Below are positions 18,430 through 22,743 of a stretch of 22,743 nt of DNA, piece by piece. Source of the DNA: Chara braunii. Its lineage: Eukaryota; Streptophyta; Charophyceae; Charales; Characeae. The stretch is taken from assembly GCA_003427395.1 (NCBI GenBank), contig BFEA01000023.1:707722-730464 (forward strand), read 5' to 3'. A program made the translations under genes and the position numbers. Under the pieces are notes generated by a model, which saw only the letters and a program-made list of their open reading frames with translations, did no database searches and had not been told where the DNA came from. Position 1 is the first letter of the stretch. Each line of letters opens with the position of its first letter.

Positions 18430-18535
18430 TTTGTCTCTGGAACCTCACTGTCTGTCTCTGGAGGCTCACTGTTTGTCTATGTTTGCCAGTTGTTGGGGTT
18501 AACTTTGTCTCTGGAGCCTCACTGCTTGTTGATTG
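18430..18535. repeat. GTCTCTGGA..CTCACTG short repeats
   Basis: The unit TGTCTCTGGA.CCTCACTG occurs at about 18432, 18453 and 18508, with partial copies between. The first two are 21 bp apart. Confidence 0.75.
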
Positions 18536-18579
18536 CTCACGTTGTCTCTTGTTGAATTTGCGTGTGGTCCCCCCACCAG

Positions 18580-18703
18580 AGCTCCCAGGCTATGGCCGCT
18601 GCTCTCCCAGAGGTGTCGGTGGAGCCGTTCGTCGTAGACATTCCCGTGCCATTTAAGGCTCACAGGATAGAGCCTCCATCGCAGCAGATCGAGACTAGTG
18701 CAG
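18580..18703 (+). CDS. Pyruvate dehydrogenase E1 alpha, exon 2
   Basis: Read in phase 0 from the AG at 18578-18579, the exon encodes SSQAMAAALPEVSVEPF followed by VVDIPVPFKAHRIEPPSQQI and ETSA. The pattern (I/V)xxxxPFxAHxxxPPSxxxETS is the N-terminal part of mature plant mitochondrial E1 alpha, just before the ELL.FFR.M and RRMEIAAD region. The exon ends GCAG|GTGAGC, a strong donor, leaving phase 1. The first two bases of the upstream acceptor choice are ambiguous: 18589 is an equally in-phase start. The following exons, with the thiamine-diphosphate site and phosphorylation loop, are absent from the window. The in-frame ATG at 18592 could in principle start a protein without targeting signal. 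The family call rests on one short conserved stretch, so it is probable rather than certain. Confidence 0.7.
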
Positions 18704-18935
18704 GTGAGCACTTTGACAAGTCTTCCATCCTGTTCCAATGTTCCTCCCAAACCGTGGATTCAGTCTGTCACTGAGTCTTTTTTTTTAATGCTACCGTTTA
18801 CCGTCCTTGCACCTCTCTCTCTCTCTCTCTCTCTCGTTCTTGCATGTGGTCTGTCCGTTGACATGGCTGGTGATTGGTTGGTGGAGTTTCCTAAACAAGG
18901 AAGGGAAAATCTGCTGGATGAATTCCCTAGACGTG

Positions 18936-19215
18936 TCCTGGGAGATAACCGCTAAAATTGGAATGATGCAAAGAAAAAAAGCATGGCCTAAATTTGGCAA
19001 ATAAAAAAAGAAAAGAAAACTCTTTGAAGGGAGAAGCCCCCTACAAGTATTCTGGGGGACATCCGTTAAAATTCAAAGGGTGCAAGGTAAAAACATGTGT
19101 TGTGGAAAAGCGAGGATGACATGCATAATTCAAGAGAGGATCCAAATTTGGCCAAAAAAAAAAAAAGAACTGTTTGAAGTGAGCAGCCTATGTACTTGAA
19201 CGGGACACATGTGAA
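18936..19215. repeat. Degenerate repeat, 114-148 bp unit
   Basis: CTGGG.GA.A.CCG.TAAAATT...TGCAA occurs at 18937 and again at 19051. AAATTTGGC.AA followed by an A-run and CT.TTTGAAG.GAG also occurs twice (18989 and 19143). Part of the second unit (GGATGACATGCATAA) also occurs near 1465-1525. Confidence 0.6.
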
Positions 19216-19909
19216 TGTTGGTAAGCCGACCATGAGTTTGTGCTTCGCCGCCAGGCGGCGGCCCTTCGGCCTTACATGAAAAATGTGCTTAGGCGGTGAG
19301 TATACTAATGTCAGGGGCAACCCTCCTTCACCCTTCCCCCCCTTCCCCTTCCCCGCCTCACTCCTGGCCCCCTGAAAAGAAAAGAGAGGCAAAACAGCTT
19401 TTTCTCCCTTGGAAGTAAGAATTGTATCCCCTCGAATTGGCAGTGAAACCTAAGGAAAACGCTTAATTATTTTTTTATTTTTTTTTAAGGAAGATTATTA
19501 TAGTACCTGGTGTTTGCCCTAGAGTGAAAGAAAAAGGGAGGAACTTGGGTAAGGAGTTGTATCTCCCCTTGGTGCATTGTTATGGTACCCCTCAAGTTGG
19601 AACAATATGCTAAAAGATTAGCATCGCTTTGCACAAGGACGAGACCCACCTACAAATGCACGAAGGCATGTCCAGATTGTGAAGAAAGCAGGGGAAGAGG
19701 TAAGAGAAATGGTAATGTTTTTTTTTCCGCTTTTTCCCTCCTTTTGTCTTTTATAGCTACCCTTTTATACGATAATGTTTCTAAGGACCAAGTACAGACA
19801 AAAGTGACCACAATTGACATAACTGCAGTCAAGATTTGTGAACAGAAAATCGTAAGAAGCCTTAAACATGTCTCTGACGAAATCCATGTCGTGAATCCGA
19901 TATAACATC

Positions 19910-20300
19910 AAGCACCGGCTTCCAGTACAACCTGAAGAAATTGTGGCAGTTTTTAACAATACCCATATGAAAACACAGACTCTGGGCCTCGCTCCACTAC
20001 TCTCGACATGCACAACAGACAAAAATCATGGCGGTGTATCTTTCCATGTTCTAGCGGCAGATTCACTCTCGTCTTGCACATTTCGAGAGTAGTGGAGCGA
20101 GGCCCTTTACGAAATTGTGCCAGTTCCGACAAAACCCAACCCATATGAAAACACAGACTTTAAAAAAATTGTGGCAGTTCTGACAAAAGTCTCAAAAACA
20201 CAGACTTTAAGAAACTGTGGCAGTTCTGACAAAAGTCTCAAAACCCATATGAAAACACGGACCTGAAGGAATTGTGGCATTTCTGACAGAGTCCACGGTG
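19910..20300. repeat. Tandem array of about 46-57 bp, interrupted by a MITE
   Basis: The unit is like CATATGAAAACACAGACTTT then AAGAAATTGTGGCAGTTCTGAC. The (T/C)TGTG(G/C)CA core is at 19941, 20115, 20169, 20215 and 20272. Removing the 122-bp element at 19984-20105 brings the first interval to 52 bp, in line with the rest. Confidence 0.8.
19984..20105. mobile_element. Family C MITE, intact reference copy
   Basis: The ends GGGCCTCGCTCCACTACTCT and CGAGAGTAGTGGAGCGAGGC (the final CCC follow) are essentially perfect inverted repeats of about 24 bp. Total length 122 bp. It splits a unit of the surrounding tandem array with at most 2-3 extra bases, consistent with a short target duplication. No open frame; movement would need a transposase from elsewhere. 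Confidence 0.85.
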
Positions 20301-20374
20301 CGCATTTGATATAAGAACAAGCACTGGCTCCCTGTGCATCATCATAAAAAGAGTCGAATCACTGACCTGAAGAA

Positions 20375-20730
20375 ATCAAAGCAATGAACCACCATAATGT
20401 TTCTTATTATGACCCCTAAACAATCATAATGTTTTTTTGGACCCCTGTCTGATTACGATCCAGCAGCGTGCAAGGATGTCACCTGCGAATCGAGGAACGG
20501 ACATAACACAGACCAGTTGTGCCATAATGCTTCTAGGGACCGCTGTCTGAATTTTATCGTGCAGCGTGCAAGAACGGTGGTACCCATAAATTTGAGGGAT
20601 TTAGCTATGTTCGGATTGTGAACGACACCAGTAATCGAGGAATGAAATTGTTTCCAGATCTTGTCAATTGAACAAGGGAAAGTGATGATACCCACAAATT
20701 GAGGAGTGAAATCGTGTCTAGAATTATGTC
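20375..20730. repeat. Diverged repeats in intron 2
   Basis: CATAATGTTTCT-like words followed by GACCCCTGTCTGA and CAGCGTGCAAG recur at about 20395, 20427, 20523 and 20560. ACCCA.AAATT.GAGG recurs at 20582 and 20690. Units are too diverged to give a firm period. Confidence 0.4.
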
Positions 20731-21199
20731 TGGGATGTTTCGAAAATGGAATCATATCTATGTAGTCTCCAAAACGAAAGAAAGCAGCGAGTTTGATATC
20801 GGAATGATATTATTCATAAAAAAAAATAAGGGAAAGGGATGACACCCACAAGAAAGGAAAGGGACGACACGCACAAATTACAGGGAGGGAGGGATACAAG
20901 TACGCGAAAACGGTTGGTTGAAATGGAAGCGTCCGAACCATCAGATGTTACAATGGATGCCTGCTCTCTGTTCAGCAGTGTGCGAGGCCTGGAGCCCTGA
21001 ATCAAGAAATTGAATCATGTCTATATATTATTAATATCATTAACGAAAACAGGGAAAAGGGAATAGCTTGACAACGTCGTTTCTCTACTGACGATTGTTG
21101 GGCAGTCTACTATCGTTGCCAAAGCGCTGACAGAGAGGGGTACCTAGATGCAGGCCATGCATCCAAACACTGCTTTTGTATGCTGGTGCCTCTTTTGAC

Positions 21200-21232
<33 letters not shown>

Positions 21233-21440
21233 GAATCTTCTTTGTAACTTGTGACTGAGTTCGTTGGCAGTTGGTTCTGAGTTGTGTAAAAAGAAGACTC
21301 CAAAAAGAAAAGAGTAAAAGCGAGGGTTTGTCTGCACTGAGTCTTTTCTGTCCAAGGGGGGTGATTATTTCCATGTCTGTTATCCCTTGGGAGCGAGTGT
21401 TTTGTGTAAGGTGTCGCATGTGGATGGTTGGCCGGTAGTG
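20731..21440. other. No gene seen; poly-T tract
   Basis: Contains a T run of about 29 at 21204-21232, with no recognisable element body next to it. No gene. Confidence 0.4.
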
Positions 21441-21890
21441 GAGTTGTAGACCTACTACCGCCCTATGGAAACCACAACTGCCCCGGCTGCCTTGGATTGT
21501 GGCAGTATAACAGGCCTGCCTCAGGTAGGCCTGGGGGGGTTGTAGACTGTACCCCCTGTCATAGATAACAATTGCTGCGGCTGCCTTGGAGGGGTGGTAG
21601 ATCTTAGCCCCTTACATAAATAATCAACCGCTGCTGCTGCGGCCGCCTCCGATTGTGGTGGTGTACGGGGTGTGCCTCAGGGCGGCCCCGGGGTTGTAGA
21701 CCGTTCTGCACAAACCACAACTATCAACCGCTGCTGCTGCTGCCTCCGATTGTGGTGGTGTACGGGGGGTGCCTCAGGGCGGTCCTGGGGTTGTAGACCG
21801 TTCCGCACAAACCACAACTGCCCTGGGTGGCTTGAACTGTGATTGTGTAAGGGGTGCCGCAGCACTGTCCAGTAGTGGCCCTCAGAAGGC
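21440..21890. repeat. GC-rich tandem array, about 97-bp unit
   Basis: TTGTAGAC marks unit starts at 21444, 21540, 21694 and 21791 (intervals 96, 154 and 97). The long interval contains an extra half unit. Units share ACCACAACT, CCGCTGCTGCTGC, GATTGTGGTGGTGTACGGGG and GCCTCAGGGCGG. The two most similar copies meet at 21694-21791. Confidence 0.8.
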
Positions 21891-21899
21891 CCGGGGCAA

Positions 21900-22578
21900 T
21901 CTCAAGAAAAAGATGTTTTGGCTCCGGTTTCTACCATTGAACTGTAGATCACAATGCCAAGCGGCCGTTGCAAATAAAGGATGACTATTAGTATTTCCTG
22001 CCAAGGTGCAGGGTTTGGCAGGGCGGAGTCGGGCAAAACAAAGGTTCGCCAATTCAAACCACTACTGTGGTGCTTCTGAAAAGTTGTGGCATTGCTACAG
22101 TGCTGCGGCGTTTCCACTTTTCCACTTGAATGAAGTTATGCCAGTGCCCCAGGCCTGTTCATCCCAGCACAACGCGGCACGCATGCGGCTGCGACTTTCG
22201 GAAGTACTGGTGGTCTATGTTTTGGGGGCCCATGGGGGGCTGTGGCAAGTCTCAACATGAAACCTCTAAACTCAGCTTGATTTATGCCAGTCGTCTCTGT
22301 GGCTTTTTCCATGGAAATGCCTGAAAGAAAATAAATATTCCAGGGGCTAGTACATCCTGACCTACCTGTCAATCCTAAACCCAAAGGGCCTCTGAAAACA
22401 GCAGCATGCATATTTATTTTTCAGACCCTCCTCTTACACTGCACGGCAAAGCCAGGTTTAAATGTTGGGAGGGCTCATCATGTCTCGTCCAGTTCATTTC
22501 TAATCCTTTGTGCTCTGCAAACAGCTATTGGGGTGAGAAACATGTGAGAAAAGAAGGGTGTATATGTCCATGATAATT

Positions 22579-22580
<2 letters not shown>
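21900..22580. other. No gene seen
   Basis: Open frames up to about 90 codons on either strand have no recognisable motif. No RNA gene or element identified. Confidence 0.4.
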
Positions 22581-22633
<53 letters not shown>

Positions 22634-22743
22634 ATGCGTGTGTGTGTGTGTGTGCTCGTGTGTGTGTGTGTTTGTGTGTGCTCGGGTGCATGTTTGTGTG
22701 CATGGGTGCGTGTGTGTGCGTGGGTCCGTGTGTGTGCATGGGT
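22581..22743. repeat. (TG)n microsatellite running off the window
   Basis: Pure TG from 22581 to about 22632, then interrupted GTGTGC/GTGCATG units to the end of the window. The contig end in a microsatellite may be an assembly break. Confidence 0.9.

Larger units (their letters stand above)
10076..18579 (+). other. Putative intron 1 of the E1 alpha gene (8.5 kb)
   Basis: It starts GTGAAT and ends CCCCCCACCAG, with a pyrimidine-rich tract before the acceptor. Exons on both sides are phase 0. An alternative acceptor at 18588 (next exon starting GCTATGGCC) is also in phase. The intron carries a truncated LINE, MITEs, tandem arrays and an artificial adapter at 13451-13488, so its true length and internal order are uncertain. 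Confidence 0.6.
18704..22743 (+). other. Putative intron 2 and onward; no further exon found
   Basis: I looked on the plus strand for the next conserved E1 alpha segments (RRMEIAAD, GFCHLYDGQEA) and found none. Open frames here are short and unrecognised. The stretch contains the repeats listed separately. I take it as an intron that continues past the window. Confidence 0.45.

Noticed and set aside
22500-22739. His/Thr-rich 79-codon frame
   Set aside because: Translation of the TG microsatellite.

Overview
This window is nuclear DNA from a eukaryote, most likely a plant or streptophyte alga. It has very low gene density, long introns with GT-AG boundaries, LINE, SINE and MITE-type elements, many micro- and minisatellites, and a plant-style mitochondrial gene. 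A charophyte such as Chara is my guess; nothing in the sequence fixes the species. No bacterial operon, CRISPR array, rRNA gene or intact tRNA gene is visible.

The only host gene I can support is the 5' part of a plus-strand gene for the mitochondrial pyruvate dehydrogenase E1 alpha subunit. Exon 1 (9971-10075) encodes a typical mitochondrial presequence. Exon 2 (18580-18703) encodes the start of the mature protein. The two join in phase 0 across a putative 8.5-kb intron. The catalytic exons are not in the window, so 18704-22743 is probably part of intron 2. Together with the E1 beta, E2 and E3 subunits (not here), the product would convert pyruvate to acetyl-CoA in the mitochondrial matrix.

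Upstream (1-9970) is mostly repeats. There is a reversed LINE 3' end (1 to about 150), a decayed LINE reverse transcriptase (314-1036), long AT-rich stretches without a gene, one tRNA-derived SINE (5943-6250), and inverted-repeat elements of several families. I call these families A (TTAA-bounded, TIR core ACCACYAGTAC), B (foldback, TIR start GGGGCNAGGTCCCACT) and C (about 120 bp, TIR GGGCCTCGCTCCACTACTC). A 1-kb terminal-inverted-repeat element with a GC-rich interior (6902-7900) and a near-perfect 97-nt hairpin (8841-8937) also lie here.

Intron 1 (10076-18579) holds a CT/GT microsatellite beside the splice donor, two clusters of CACGTG boxes, several tandem arrays, one copy each of families A and B, family C fragments, and a 5'-truncated LINE with a zinc-knuckle C-terminus (16206-17129). 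It also holds a 38-bp artificial sequence (13451-13488) identical to the Nextera mate-pair junction adapter, so the assembly is not trustworthy at that point. A 44-T run ending in a single N (17967-18011) marks a second weak point.

Intron 2 and the right flank carry further tandem arrays, one full-length family C element sitting cleanly inside a tandem array (19984-20105), and a TG microsatellite running off the window end.
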